64,000 nucleotides of DNA, from NCBI GenBank assembly GCA_050084985.1, contig JBITNC010000001.1, forward strand, positions 30,628,001-30,692,000. The letters run 5' to 3'. The notes under the pieces are model-generated. The model had not been told where the DNA came from. It saw nothing but the letters and a program-made list of their open reading frames with translations, and did not search any database. Below, piece after piece: positions 1 through 11,574 of the stretch (position 1 is its first letter; every line of letters begins with the position of its first letter). This stretch comes from Nageia nagi. Its lineage: Eukaryota > Pinophyta. Position numbers and translations under genes: made by a program.

Positions 1-96
1 AACATAGGTAGAATAAACCCTAATTTTGTCATTTTCTCTAGCTATTATCCTAAGCATCTTAAGTAAGGGAAGAAATAATAATGAAAATGGGTTCAT
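1..96 (-). pseudogene. Element F: start of gag, cut by window edge
   Basis: The minus strand from 96 leftward reads an open 32-codon gag leader beginning MNPFSLLFLPLL. It matches the gag starts of element E (at 1378, plus) and element D (at 25680, minus) in sequence and in distance from the LTR end. Gag is the capsid polyprotein of an LTR element and assembles particles in the cytoplasm. Only the N terminus is inside the window, so its intactness cannot be judged. The element must continue to the left. Confidence 0.5.
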
Positions 97-160
97 GAAT
101 CTTTAGAAGGGATACCTTAGATTAGTATATAGGTTTGTAAGAATATCATGTTCACTAAAA

Positions 161-600
161 TGTAGACCTCAAATTGTATAAGATATGAATATACATCATA
201 AATAGATTCATATACAATAAGAAGAAATGGAAATGTTATGCTATATCAAATTATAATAAATATACATGAAACACATAAACCTAATATGAAGTGTATGTGC
301 AATACTCAAAAGCAAATGATGATGAATATTGGGTGATTGGGATTAGATTCATGATGCATTAATGCTAGATCTTCATGTGCATGAATCAATTAGTCAACCA
401 CTAAAATCTAGAACCCTTGATCTAGAAGATGCATGCCACTACCAACATAGGAGGAGCATGCTACTGACTACATAAAATATGTTGAATTATATTATGTACC
501 AAAGATAGAAAGTCTAGAGCTCAAAGTATAACAAAATTCTCATGATAGGTGGTGTTTAGATACATTGTTATAGTCAAAAACTATATATCAGAGTTTTTAT
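161..600 (-). repeat. Element F 5' LTR (inner limit approximate)
   Basis: On the plus strand it begins TGTAGACCTC, the same terminal bases as the LTR of element D (25744). On the minus strand it is followed by a primer-site-like leader (160 to 141) and then gag. It is the inverted partner of 890-1313; homology between the two can be followed to about 600 and fades after that. The true outer end of this LTR is not visible. Confidence 0.5.
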
Positions 601-889
601 CATATCAAAGAGTTTTGATCTATGGAGGTCAACCTATTCCATTTGTATATATAGCCTATAAGGATATAGAAATGAATGAAGGCCAACCTCTAGCAATAAT
701 ATAAACTTTGTTATATTCAAGATAATTTAAAATATAAACCATAATAAATGATATAACATTTAATATAGTACATGGTATTGCATTGTAATATCAGCTTTAT
801 CTTGACATATGTAATATTGCATTAAGTCATTTAAAAATTCTAAATATGATTTATTAAATAAATTATAAATCCTTTTTATGCATCTACAA

Positions 890-1313
890 TATCTCTAATA
901 GGTGGTTGTCTATCGTAATCTTCATCAAGTAACAATGTCTCTTAATGCCACCTATTATGAAAATTGGTTATACATTAAGCTCTAAAACTTTCTATCTTTT
1001 GTGCAATCCATAATTCTATATATCGAATGTTGTTAATGGTGTGCATATTAAGGATAAAGGGTTCCAATTTTTGATGGTTTAGGCTATTGGTTCATTCATG
1101 TGAAGATTTATATCGATCTCATCTCCAATCTGATCCCAATCCTCTAAAGATCAATTGATATTTATTAAAGATTGTACATATACTTCATATTAAGTGTATG
1201 TTATTCATGTATATTTATTTTATCTGATATAATGTACATATTTATCTCTTATTATGTTGTAGATCATTTTATTTATTATGTATATTCATATTTTACATAA
1301 TTTGAGGTGTACA
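890..1313 (+). repeat. Element E 5' LTR (left limit approximate)
   Basis: This ends in GTGTACA at 1313, followed by a leader (TTTTTATGAACCTGATATTC) that aligns with the post-LTR leaders of D and F, and then gag at 1378. It is homologous in inverted orientation to 161-600. It is probably truncated by, or abutted to, the LTR of element F, because related LTRs in this window are 635 to 897 bp long. Confidence 0.5.
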
Positions 1314-1333
1314 TTTTTATGAACCTGATATTC
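1314..1333 (+). promoter_or_regulatory. Element E primer-binding-site relic
   Basis: This 20-nt leader lies directly 3' of the LTR end. It aligns with the site at 29282 in element G (TTTGGCGAACCCGAC) once C-to-T changes are allowed, and with D (25743 to 24, minus) and F (160 to 141, minus). The position is right for tRNA priming of minus-strand DNA synthesis. The tRNA was not identified. Confidence 0.45.
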
Positions 1334-1377
1334 TTACACACCTAGATTTAATTCTAGGGTATCCCTTCTTCAGAGTC

Positions 1378-3560
1378 ATGAATGCATTCATGTTATTATC
1401 TCTTCCCTTACTTGAGTTGGTTAGATTCATAAATCAAGAAAATTATAAAATTAGTGTTTATTTTGCATATATTCCAAAGTTGAACCTAAATGAAGAACAG
1501 CCTAGGGCTTCTATAAGTATAGTTCATTTTGATGAGATTAGGAGAAATATTAAGAATAACTCTAATTTACCTTTGCAAGAGCTTGATACCAATGATAGAA
1601 TGGATACTAATGAGGATAATGATACTAAATCTACAAGTTCTAGTAAAAGAATGGATATTATTGGGAACACCTCTAATAAGGTTAATATTTCCTTTACTGA
1701 TTATGATTTTGAAAATGTAAGTTTGGGAAGTAATGGTTATACTTCTAATAGTGATTGTGAAATTAAATAATTAGATAGAATTCCTAGCCATGATAAATGA
1801 ATAAAGGAATTGCTATATAATAAAGAAAAAATGGAGTATTATCTTACTAACAAATGTTGAAGAGGTTACAAATATTTTAACAAATTATGAGTTATTAGAA
1901 GCAAGTAGTGCAACTCCAAAATCCTTGAATAGTTTATTTTCTTATGAATGCATGCTCCATAAAATATATGGATTATGTTACTAAGAAAGCCACTACTAAT
2001 GATATAGACTATGTGCATTCTTTCAATAGCATGGAAGTAGAAGAAACTAAACCTCCAAAAGAGGTGACCATTGAGGATGCTAATGAGAAGAGCAAAGCAA
2101 AGTATGAACCTTTGGTAACCCATTCTAAAGGTCTTGGTCTAGGTATGATTCCTAAGTATTCTAATAGGGATTAAGATAAGGGCATGTTTATTGATGATGA
2201 AAGTACATAAGATATTACTAAATAAGATTCTGTTGTGATTAGTAATGCTTATGTACATGATCCTAATTGATCAAAAGAAGAGCATGAAATAAAATTCGAA
2301 TCTATTTTTCAAGTTCAAGAAAATAATTACTTTCAAAAGGATAATGAGGAACAATAATTACACTTTATGTAGAAATTTATTGATAAACTTGAGCATAAGA
2401 TAATACATAGGATTTGACCATTTATGCCTCTAAAAGAGGTTAAAATTAGAAGAGAAAAAGTAAATAAACCAAGCTCTCAAAAAAGTAAAACACAACCAAA
2501 AACCCCACCAACATCCCTAAAGATCAATATACATGTAGGGAATGAGCCTATAGTGCAATACCAACAACCCAAACACCTCCTATAGTGACCATTGATCAAA
2601 AGACACTACAGGAAAGGCTTGAGAAGTTAGAAAAAGATATGCTTAAGGATAATGAAGATGATTTCTTATGTTTCTTAAAGCATCCATTGACTAATAGAAT
2701 TGTTTCTAAATTGTTTATTAGTAAAAATAGTCTAAAATTTACAAAATTTGATAGTTTGTAAGATCCAAAAATGCATGTTAGAAAATTTCAAGAGGAAACT
2801 ATTGAATATGTTAATGATAGAGATAAGCTTGCAACAAAAAAAATTAAGTACTTTGAAAGATGATGCATTGAAATGGTACTTTAGTCTTCCTAAAAAGAGT
2901 ATTGATAAGCATGAGGATTTAATACATATATATTTGAAAAACTTTAGATATTATATCATAGAAAAAGTCCAATTAAAGGATTTATGTAAAATTAAGCAAT
3001 TATCTAATCAATCTATATCTGATTTTGTGAAAGTATGGAAATAAACTACAAATAAAATTTTGTGCCTAAATAAGATTTAAAGAATAATTTTACAAATTCT
3101 TTGTTATCTATATATAAATTATGAGTTTTATCTAAAACTAGATTGACATTGGCTGAAATGATAGATATTTTGCTTAAAAAAGAAGTTGTATCAAACAAAC
3201 TTATAAGCAATGTTATCAAAAGTCTCAAACACATAAAGATAAAATACAAATGGATGAAAATAAAAATAAAACTCAAGTGAATAAAAATAAATATGAACCT
3301 CAAGTGTATACTATAGCAAATGATGATAGAAAACATACTAAACTTTAAAGGAAGTTTAGTAAGCTAACTCATATTGTTGATTTTATTCATAATGTGTTAT
3401 TGAATTAAGAGGTTATTAAGATTCTAGTAATGGTTCAACATCACTTTCATAATGGTATTATTTAAAATTATAGATATGAGAAATTTTACAATTATCATAG
3501 GATACCATGGCACTTACAAAAGATTGCAAGATCTTAAGAAATATCATTTAGTATTTTATT
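1378..3560 (+). pseudogene. Element E gag (decayed)
   Basis: This is a broken Ty3/gypsy gag. The first 130 codons from 1378 are open and match the D and F gag leaders. A short block near 2120 reads KGLGLG. A retrotransposon gag core lies at 2730-3044 (LKDDALKWYFSLPKKSIDKHEDLIH, then a KDLCKIKQL stretch), with a frameshift near 2840. Near 3490-3540 there is a worn zinc-knuckle relic of the CX2HX4HX4C type, with the first Cys read as Tyr. The best relative in the window is D gag (23604-25680, minus). Many stops make it non-functional. No protease, reverse transcriptase or integrase follows before the antisense PMD tail at 4560. Confidence 0.75.
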
Positions 3561-4531
3561 GATAATAAAGTGATTTGGATGGATGATAATCACAAAGGAG
3601 AAGAAGGGCCTATACACACTAATAATGTATAGTTGGATATATTTATGAACCTTTTACCAAAGATAACTCAATAACCAAAAGGCTTCATTGGTTTGGTAAG
3701 TACTTCACATTGTATAAAAACTTATTTTCCTAATAGACATTAATGTAGGAAACATGAGCAACAAGCAAGAAATGGTTATAGTGGAGAGAAAATAAAGTAC
3801 CATGATGAAGCTTATAAAATAAACATTTCTAATAGTGTGAAATACTATTTGCACACTATTAATGATGTACATTACACAACCAAAAAGGCACCTATTTTTG
3901 TATCTACATCTAGATATTACATATAGGTTGTTAAACCATCCCAAGTACATAGGTTATTTCTTGAAGGATCAAATGTGTAGATTGTATTTTCATTATGTTC
4001 ATGTCATCCTTTCACTCATAACTTAAGTATATTTTGAAAATATCCCTCATATATTTTTCTTTTCAAATCATCAAAATCCATTTCATTAATAGTGTACAAC
4101 TATCTTTACACAATTAACAACATATATTTACTAGAATAGAATAAAAAAAAAAGAATAGTTTATCTCTTATCCTTAGGGTCTATTAAAATGTTTAGAATGA
4201 TTACTATTAGGTTTTAATCTTGTTAAAATGGGAAAACTTGCATATGTTTGTAAGTATTTATATGTTGCAAATAAGGGATCTTTTCTTAGGTTCATTATTT
4301 CATTTGTGTTAACAAATAAAATGGAATATGGGTTATGAATTATTCTAAATGTGTTTATTACTTGTGTTCATTTTTATGTTGTGTTGCAAATGAATGTGTG
4401 AATGGGTGTGTATAATTTATTATGTTGAAACTTGTAATTTGAAAATCAAATAAAAATTATATAAGTACAATTGAGCAAAACATGTATACCATTCATTTAA
4501 ATAACAAAGCATAAAATGTATATATACATAC

Positions 4532-4559
<28 letters not shown>
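3561..4559. other. Non-coding spacer of element E with a microsatellite
   Basis: AT-rich DNA between the end of E gag and the tail of its antisense gene; no open frame has family resemblance. A short CATA run passing into a TA dinucleotide run sits at about 4527-4570. I saw nothing else. Confidence 0.6.
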
Positions 4560-4569
<10 letters not shown>

Positions 4570-5021
4570 CAAAAAATGGGGTGGAGCCATGTCAAAATAC
4601 ATCCTAGTGGCATGCAATACTTTCACTACTCCCCACATCACTATACCTAGATAACCTCCTAGACCCACTACTCCATTTGAAAATGGACATCCCACCTAAA
4701 ATATCACTAGAACTAATATCATGAGAGGCCAATAAAGCCTTGGATCTCTCATAGTTCCTATTGAGTACAATTATATCTTGATATCTCTTTTCAATTTTAT
4801 TCATATGTTGGATAAAATACCACTATTCATTAGGTGGAGGCATAGCCACCCTCTCCTATAGCCTCTTCAATTATTGATATATAGATGCTATCTAAGTATC
4901 CCTAGCCACTAGGGTGGACTAAAGAGTATATAGTTGTGATTACAAGTTAGGAACCATATCCTTAAAAGGTTTTGGCTTCTCAACCTCTACCTCTAGGGTA
5001 GCAATCTAGGTACCTCTCTCT
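4560..5021 (-). pseudogene. Element E antisense PMD gene, last exon (coiled-coil tail)
   Basis: This is the C-terminal exon of the minus-strand gene whose other parts lie at 26433-26984 and 56090-56880. It begins after a splice acceptor (TTCTACAAG at 5030 to 5022). It reads IATLEVEVE, close to VATLEIDLA in the same place in the D copy, and later a charged helical stretch (4604-4804) containing HMNKIEKRYQDIIVLN. Several stops break it. Element D sits in the intron just upstream (5072-26378), so in E this exon once lay about 100 nt from the exon at 26433. Function is unknown; a coiled-coil tail suggests oligomer formation (inference). Confidence 0.6.
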
Positions 5022-5066
5022 CTTGTAGAAAATAAAAACATCACAAGTTAGTTTTCTATACACATG

Positions 5067-5071
5067 TTAAC
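5067..5071. repeat. Target site duplication of element D, left copy (TTAAC)
   Basis: TTAAC directly precedes the left LTR end and matches TTAAC at 26379-26383 after the right LTR end. A 5-bp duplication is normal for LTR integrases. Confidence 0.85.
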
Positions 5072-5750
5072 TATAGACCTTAAATAATGTAATAGTACAA
5101 TTAATTAGAGGAATTAATACATGCACTATTTGGTCTATTTATTTATTGACATAAAATAGGAATATGAAAATAGATGATTAATCATATAGGTTTGCTTCAT
5201 TGATATACACATTCAATTGATTAAAGAAATTCATGCATCAAGAATGAGCAATATAACATATATAAGTACAAAATTGATGCCTTAGTAATAGTATGCTATC
5301 AATGTCATGTTAAGGGTAAAATTAAAGATATAATCAAAGATAAAATAATAGTCAAATGAATGATTTATCAATATAATAAAAGTGTGATAATGCTTGAGAT
5401 AATATATTCACTTATTACAGATAAAAAGACCTTAAAAAAGTTTTCTTTGCAAGTGATGTTTGAGTCCTCGGTTCTCTATTTGATACTAAGTTGATAGAAG
5501 CCTTGGATCTTCTATAATTTACCCCTTATCTAATCCCCTCTTGATGATAATCCCACCATGTGTCTTTGTATGTCTTGAATGCTTTTATATAGGGATACTT
5601 TTATTATAGGATCTAACTGCTTGTACATGTCACAAGGGTCAAATACATGGCCTACACCTTTCTTATACATTTTTAATTTCTTTTTAAATAATTCATTTTT
5701 AAGGGATTAAAATGATTTATTAAACACAAAGGTTTATTTTTATTCATATA
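5072..5750 (-). repeat. Element D 3' LTR
   Basis: Aligned by eye with 25744-26378 over its length. Shared stretches include the block around ATGCACTATTTGGTCTATTT and the end block AAAATGATTTATTAAA. Its outer end reads TATAGACC where the partner has TGTAGACC, and its inner end is worn. Confidence 0.8.
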
Positions 5751-5770
5751 AATTTTCCCCTCTTTAGATG
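5751..5770 (-). promoter_or_regulatory. Element D polypurine tract
   Basis: The minus strand reads AAAGAGGGGAAAATT just inside the 3' LTR. This is the expected position and composition for the plus-strand primer of reverse transcription. Confidence 0.6.
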
Positions 5771-6320
5771 TGTGATTGAAGCAATGAAATTACATGTCTA
5801 AAGAAGAAGTGTATCCAACATGTAGAAGAAATTTTTTTGATCCTTTTGCTAATACTAATTGAATGATGATGAGGTTTATTATGCTACCCCCCTTTTGACT
5901 TGGGTTCCCCAAGAAAGATCCTTAAGTAGAGTAGCCAAGGCAAAAGTTGTTGAAGAAGCTATCTTCAGGAATACTATTTGGATGATGTTTGGATGACTAT
6001 AGAAATCCATATATGAGGCTAGAGATGGAAGATATGATGTGCCTCCTTTATATTGTTTCAATCATGAATTTGGTAATTTTTTTGTGTTAGATACTTAGGA
6101 AGTTGATGCACTTATTTCATACCTCAAAATAGTGAGGTTATGCTTTGGATGGGTGGAAATGGTAATGAAATATACACCATCAGTGGCTTGAAAGATAGTG
6201 AGCATGATGCTGGTGCCTTGGTTTTGACTATAATTTGCATATGTTCTTCTATATTTGTGTACTTGTAATTAATTTTTAGCTATAAAATAAAGGTATGGAT
6301 GCTAAGTAATCTATGTTTTC
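5771..6320. other. Element D 3' region, unrecognised
   Basis: An open stretch of about 60 codons exists on either strand near 5880-6060, but neither translation resembles a family I know. It lies in the 3' untranslated part of D. Probably non-coding. Confidence 0.4.
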
Positions 6321-6860
6321 CATCAAAGATGATCCAATGTTAGCAATATTACTTATAGCTACATCACTAGTTTATCTTTTAAGTGAGGGAACTCTCACTA
6401 GTTGTATTGATGACCATTAGTGATCATATGTTCATATGTCTATGATATAAAGATATTATTCTTTGGATAGGTTGAAATTAAGAACCATGTGGATACTTAG
6501 CAAAATGTATAATCCATTGGAGATGATCCAATGTCAACAAATTACTAATAATTGTATCATTGATTTACTTTTAAGTGAGGGAACTCTCACTAGCCATATC
6601 GATGGCCATCGATGATCATACATTCATAAGTCTATGATATAAATATATTATGATTTGGATAGGTTCAAATAAATAACCATATGGATACATAGTAAAATTT
6701 ATCATCCATTAGAGATGATCCAATATCAACAAATTGCTAATGGTTGTATTGCTAGTTTACTTTTATGTGAGGGAACTCTCACTAGCCATGTTGATGGCCA
6801 TCGATGATCATACCTTTATATGTTTATGATATGAAGACATGAGTCATATGTAGTAAGTAT
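6321..6860. repeat. Element D tandem repeat, about 193-bp unit, nearly three copies
   Basis: The phrase GATCCAATGT or GATCCAATAT recurs at 6331, 6525 and 6717 (spacing 194 and 192), with long flanking identity, including a block reading GAGGGAACTCTCACTAG. One unit holds a perfect 16-nt palindrome at 6598-6613 (ATCGATGGCCATCGAT). Tandem arrays in the region just before the 3' LTR are common in plant Tat-type elements. Confidence 0.75.
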
Positions 6861-8239
6861 GAAATAAATATAATATATTATAATATGATAATTTGGATTG
6901 ATAGAATATCCTACAAAATATAATAATTTTTTCACTCATGGGGAACCATAGCTAAAGATTTTAATACTATTCTGTTAACACTATGCTATCAAATAATTTT
7001 TTATGTATAAATCATGGAAGCATAGAATGAGACTCCTAAAAAATACCTTATATTAAAACTTGTAATGGTCTAAAAATATGAAGTTGCTTAATTTCATTCA
7101 AAGGAAGTACACTATTAGCACCCTAAAATTGATCAATGTACAGCATCGATATCATAGTATGCTTTGAATTTTGCTAGAATAAAATTATTTTGGCTTATAT
7201 GAGTCAAAGTCTATTGATTCATCATACTTGTAGTTTAATATGAAATTAATCTTAGCTTATGCTAAAAAGGGGGTAAAGTAAGCCATCTTATCACATGCAT
7301 GAAGTTCAAATCCACTACATGATCATTCAACACATAGGGAAAAATATAATTGTTCAAAACTATGAGAAATGTAACTCAAAATGTAGATTTAAATCTCTAA
7401 AGGGAGATATTATGCCCTTCAATCTACATATTTCTCCATACCAACTATAGGCCATGCAACACATGCTAAGTTATTCACCTAGTATGCATCAATTCCTATT
7501 AATAAGTATCAACCTTTCCAGATGCGAAATTAACACACTGAATAACATCAAATGAAAATAAAATACCGATACCTAATGATGGAAGTATAATTTTTATATC
7601 AATCCTCATTCTAGGAAGTTAACATTAAGGTGAAGTATAGGAGGGTATCTAATTTTTTGATTAACTCATGCATTGATACATCATCAGTTCCCTAATGATA
7701 GTACACCACCAATGTTATGAAATAAGTAGAGCAAGCCATCCAATTAAGTAGTGGCTTCATATGTCACCAAATCTTGAAAATATCATGGGCTTGTAGCTAC
7801 TTGGGAGAAACCTTCTTAAAGATAGAATTTTACCCTACAAAATGGCTAAGATAAAGTATCCATAATCCAATATCTTTAGTTATATATCATATAAAAGTAT
7901 GCACTATCATATGGAAAACTAGAAATTCATAGAAATGAAAAGGGTGCATTAGAAACTCACCTACATAGTAAATTAGCACACCATTGGTGCCCTAAATTTA
8001 GTATAAATTTTAATAAAAAATAAAAATGAAGCAAACTTTACTTGAGACACATGCACATCATGTAAATAAATTCTAAGCATAAATTATATCCAACATCCAT
8101 CAATAGCCAATACAACTCAAAGAAATGGATGCCACTGATGTCGTGCAAATGGTAAGTACACATGAATTTGATGTGTTATATTTTTATCATAAAAGTAGGT
8201 AAAGGTTGGACTAATAGACCAAATAGTACCTTGCAAGAC
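6861..8239. other. Element D spacer, AT-rich
   Basis: No coding signal. Loosely related phrases around ACCCTAAA and AAGCCATC recur near 7115, 7270, 7740 and 7985, suggesting an old diffuse repeat. I could not define a unit. Confidence 0.4.
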
Positions 8240-9745
8240 CATAGGGGGTTGATCCAAGGTGGGTATATGAGGACCATAGTTTTGGATTTGGCCTAAGAGT
8301 TTTCATGAACTTAGCAATCAGATGGTGCAGGTAGACACTCCCCTTCTCATAGCCTTAGTTGAAAGATAGGACCAAGATTACTACTCATTTCACCTTCCCA
8401 CTAATGAAATAATAGTAACCCAGGAGGATGTGTATTGAATCTAGGGTATACCTATCAAGGGTGGCTTAGTGTGGCAATGTGAGATGGGAGATGATAACGT
8501 GTGGGGAGTAGAGTGTTTATGGTTTATCGAATCAAATGACCATGATTAGGATCATCAATCGATGAGACTCATAGAGCATTATAGGTATGTTGGAGTGGCA
8601 AGACACTTGAAGCTACATGTGGTACTTATTATTGCCACCTATCTATGTCCTAATAAAATCCATTTAGCTTTTCCTCTTAGGATGACATGGATAGTGTGAG
8701 AGATATGTGCTTAAGGGTGATAGTTTGCATGGGGACTAGTAGTACTAACATAGCTTTATAAATATTTATACACATTCCTCAATGTTGATAAGGTCAATAT
8801 GATGATTGCTCATGTTGACCTCCTACAAGTATGGGCACGTGAGCATATAGCAATAGTGAGGTCAATTAGGCTTTAGAGATCTAGAGATGACCCAACATAT
8901 ATAGCCTTGGTTTGTTGGACTAGTCTAGTAGAGGGGTACATGCCATTATAGTCCATGGAGGCATAAAGGAGGTAGATGAATGGCCTACAAGAGGCTGATA
9001 TAGTGTGGATGTGCTATGCAAACTATGTATGGCATAATGAATACATCATTTGGCATGGGTTAGGCAGTACCACTTCTTCTAGACTTGATTGAAGATTATG
9101 GAGTCGTATCATCCAAATCATGTTCTAAAGAAGTTTGGGGTATTATAGCCTATTCTAGCTATGCCCCTAGTATACTAAAGATACCATGTAGAGTGGTATG
9201 TACCTATTAATGTTATGGATATGCTAGCATGGATGTTTGGGTGGGGAGAACCATAGGCTTTAGATGCCTCAATATAGGTGATACAGGCATCAAGGTTTAC
9301 CCTCAACTATGCAAGATGGTGGGAAGGAGTGCACCTGAGCCCATTAGGCTTGGATGAGGTAGAGAGTGGTAGTGATGGTGAAGATATAAGCTAGGAACTT
9401 AAGGAGGAGGATCAGATGCATGTGGATAATCCAATCCATAATAGGCCTCCACTAGTAGGGGGTCTCAAGGTATTAGCAACAATTTCCCTCACCCCAGGTA
9501 AGAAAGACTCTACTCATAGCTTTGTGATTTTCAAATAAAATGGTTAAAAAGTATCATGTTTGATATTATAGAGGATGTTTATACTTAGGTAGCTACCTTA
9601 GAGATAGATTTGGCCATAGTGAAGGCAACACTAACAATAAGAGATGCAGAGGTTGCTTCACTATCATATATAGTGAAGAGCCTCTAATATAGGCTCATGA
9701 TGCCCCCATTAGATCAATAATGGGCTTTTCTACAAAGTTAGCATG
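8240..9745 (+). pseudogene. Element D antisense PMD gene, first part
   Basis: The plus strand, antisense to D, reads a PMD core from about 8320: PLLIALVER, a stop where Trp is expected, then YYSFHLPTNEIIVTQEDVY and GIPIKGGLV. This matches the G copy (ERWDPNSNTFHLPTGEITVTLEDIYR) block for block. It is followed by HLKLHVVLIIATYL, then HVDLLQVWAREHIAI, an acidic spacer near 9360-9420, an intron at 9498-9588 and a coiled-coil start (VATLEIDLAIVKATL). The gene continues beyond element A at 22443. Most breaks are in-frame TAG or TGA stops rather than frameshifts. PMD proteins occur as plant host nuclear proteins (MAIN/MAIL family) and inside transposons; the role here is unknown. Confidence 0.75.
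9498..9588 (+). other. Predicted intron of the antisense PMD gene in D
   Basis: The donor is CAG/GTAAGA at 9498 and the acceptor TACTTAG at 9588; length 91 nt, AT-rich. It falls between the acidic spacer and the coiled-coil tail, the same place as the 89-nt intron of the G copy and the split intron of the E copy. Confidence 0.65.
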
Positions 9746-9750
9746 ATTAT
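9746..9750. repeat. Target site duplication of element A, left copy (ATTAT)
   Basis: ATTAT precedes the LTR start TGATGAG and matches 22438-22442 after the other LTR. Confidence 0.9.
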
Positions 9751-11358
9751 TGATGAGACTCAAAGTGGTCTCATTTTTGATGCATTTATTTGAGGTGTTA
9801 AGGACATTTGGAACACTAATATGACTTGAATGATATTACCAATTGTTATAAACTGTCTAATTTAATGTTGAATGCATATTTGTTTGATCTTTCATTTATT
9901 AATGTTATTTGTAATTTTGATGCATAAAAAAAAATACTATTTATGTTTGAATAATGTTTGCTGAGCACATATTCTGACTTCTCATAAGAATGATGGCTGC
10001 AAGTATCAAGTTTCTAGCTCTAGAGTAATCTAATTGAAAGCTCCAGAAACGGCATAAGTCTAGCTCCAGAAACTAACTTACGTCTAGTGCTAGAAAGCAA
10101 CTTAAGACTGGCTCTAGAAACTGACTTACGTCTAGCACCAGAAAGCAACTTAAGATTGGCTCCAGAAATCAGCTTCAGTCTAGCACCAGAAAGTGACTCA
10201 AGTCTGGCTCCAGAAATCAACTTAAGTTTAGCACCAGAAAGTGACTTTAGTCTGGCTCCAGAAATCAACTTAAGTCTAGCACCAGAAAGTGACTTCAGTC
10301 TAGCACTAGAAAGTGACTTGAGACTAGCACCAGAAAGCGACTTCATTTTAGCTCCAGAAAGTGACTTTAGTCTGGCTTCAGAAATCAACTTAAGTCTAGC
10401 ACCAGAAAGTGACTTCAGTCTAGCACTAGAAAGCGACTTGAGACTAGCACCAGAAAGTGACTTCATTTTAGCTCCAGAAAGTGACTTAAGTTTGGCTCCA
10501 GAAACTATTTAAAGGCTCCTAAAATGTAGCTCCAGAAAGGTTCCTGAAATATAGCTCCAGAAAGGCTCCTGAATTATAGCTCCAGAAAGGTTCCTGAAAT
10601 ATAGCTCCAGAAAGGCTCCTGAATTATAGCTCCAGAAATATAGAAGAATCAGACGCACAAAGCTAAGATGACAGCTACATTGAAGACAAAGAAGAACGTG
10701 GATCAGTTAGAGAAACTAGAGGAGCCAGAGAAGAAGTCAAGTAGACTTATTCCAATTAGGAACTAGTCTTAAGGACAAAGTAACTAATTCTATTTTAGAC
10801 TTGATCTTTACAGAATTATCTTCAGAATATCAGCAGACAGCGTAGGATAAGAAGGATTGTATGACCCAAATAAATAGGTCAAGTAGTATATATTTAGAAT
10901 GATTAGTTAAAAAGCATTAATGAGCCTATTAGAATAAATAGAGACTTAGTGATAGGAAGAGGGGACTAGCTTTTTGTAATCAGATTATACCAGTACGTTT
11001 GGGAAAAGTAATAAAAAGGTGTGACAATTCTTTAACACTGTGTTTAATTGTGAGTCTCTACTGGGAAGAGGGGGCCCACTCCTACTGGTAGAGGTCTCTT
11101 ATTTGTTTCATGTCAATTTCCAGTTTTTTGCAAAGTATTCAATAGCAGCTTAGTGTGTGTGTTTTCTCCATTTCCTTTAGTTTAATGTAACTTTATCTTT
11201 CCAGTTTAAGTCCTGCAAGTCTGAATTTAGCATTATTGTATGATTGAAATTTGAATTTTCCAAGTAGAACAAGGGATAAAACAGAGTCCTCAACTGCATA
11301 TAGCCTTGTACACCAACTCAGGATTAACAAAATTAAATGATGAATTGACGCCTCATCA
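9751..11358 (+). repeat. Element A 5' LTR
   Basis: 1608 bp, starting TGATGAGACT and ending GCCTCATCA, aligned end to end with 20831-22437. A repeat-rich block at 10013-10640 makes up more than a third of it. An AATAAA signal lies at 11010-11015. Confidence 0.93.
10013..10640. repeat. GCTCCAGAAA minisatellite inside the 5' LTR of A
   Basis: The core GCTCCAGAAA (and CACCAGAAA, CTAGAAA variants) recurs about every 24 bp to about 10500, in paired 24-bp subunits, then every 20 to 30 bp to 10640. Because 24 is a multiple of three and the unit lacks stops, both strands show apparent reading frames (10020-10466 minus, 10087-10512 plus). I treat these as by-products. The array is matched in the 3' LTR at 21092-21715. 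Confidence 0.85.
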
Positions 11359-11362
11359 TTTT

Positions 11363-11380
11363 TGGCGCCGTTACCGGGGA
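11363..11380 (+). promoter_or_regulatory. Element A primer-binding site (tRNA-Asp type)
   Basis: TGGCGCCGTTACCGGGGA starts five bases after the LTR end. It is complementary to the 3' end of plant tRNA-Asp, as I recall that sequence, with one mismatch (A for G at base 11). This is the usual Athila primer. Confidence 0.88.
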
Positions 11381-11574
11381 AGGTGTTAGTTAGGACTGGT
11401 GACAACAATTCTTGTAGTAGGACTCCTACCAGTACCATATTAGAAATTATGTGCAGCCATGTTTCCTCAAAGGGGATCTTTGAGTGGTCTTGAGTAGCAG
11501 CCATACAAGAGTTCTTCAGTCAAACTATTTTGAACTTGCTTAGATTTGATTTCAAAGTTGATTATTTAGAATGA

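Noticed and set aside
10020-10512. Overlapping open frames on both strands (148 aa minus, 141 aa plus) in the LTR of A, and the same at 21099-21591
   Set aside because: They arise from a 24-bp stop-free repeat unit; protein is low-complexity, and the region is LTR regulatory DNA.
11193-11504. Minus-strand frame of 103 codons across the LTR end and primer site of A
   Set aside because: Antisense to LTR and leader with no family resemblance; the same frame is broken in the 3' LTR region.
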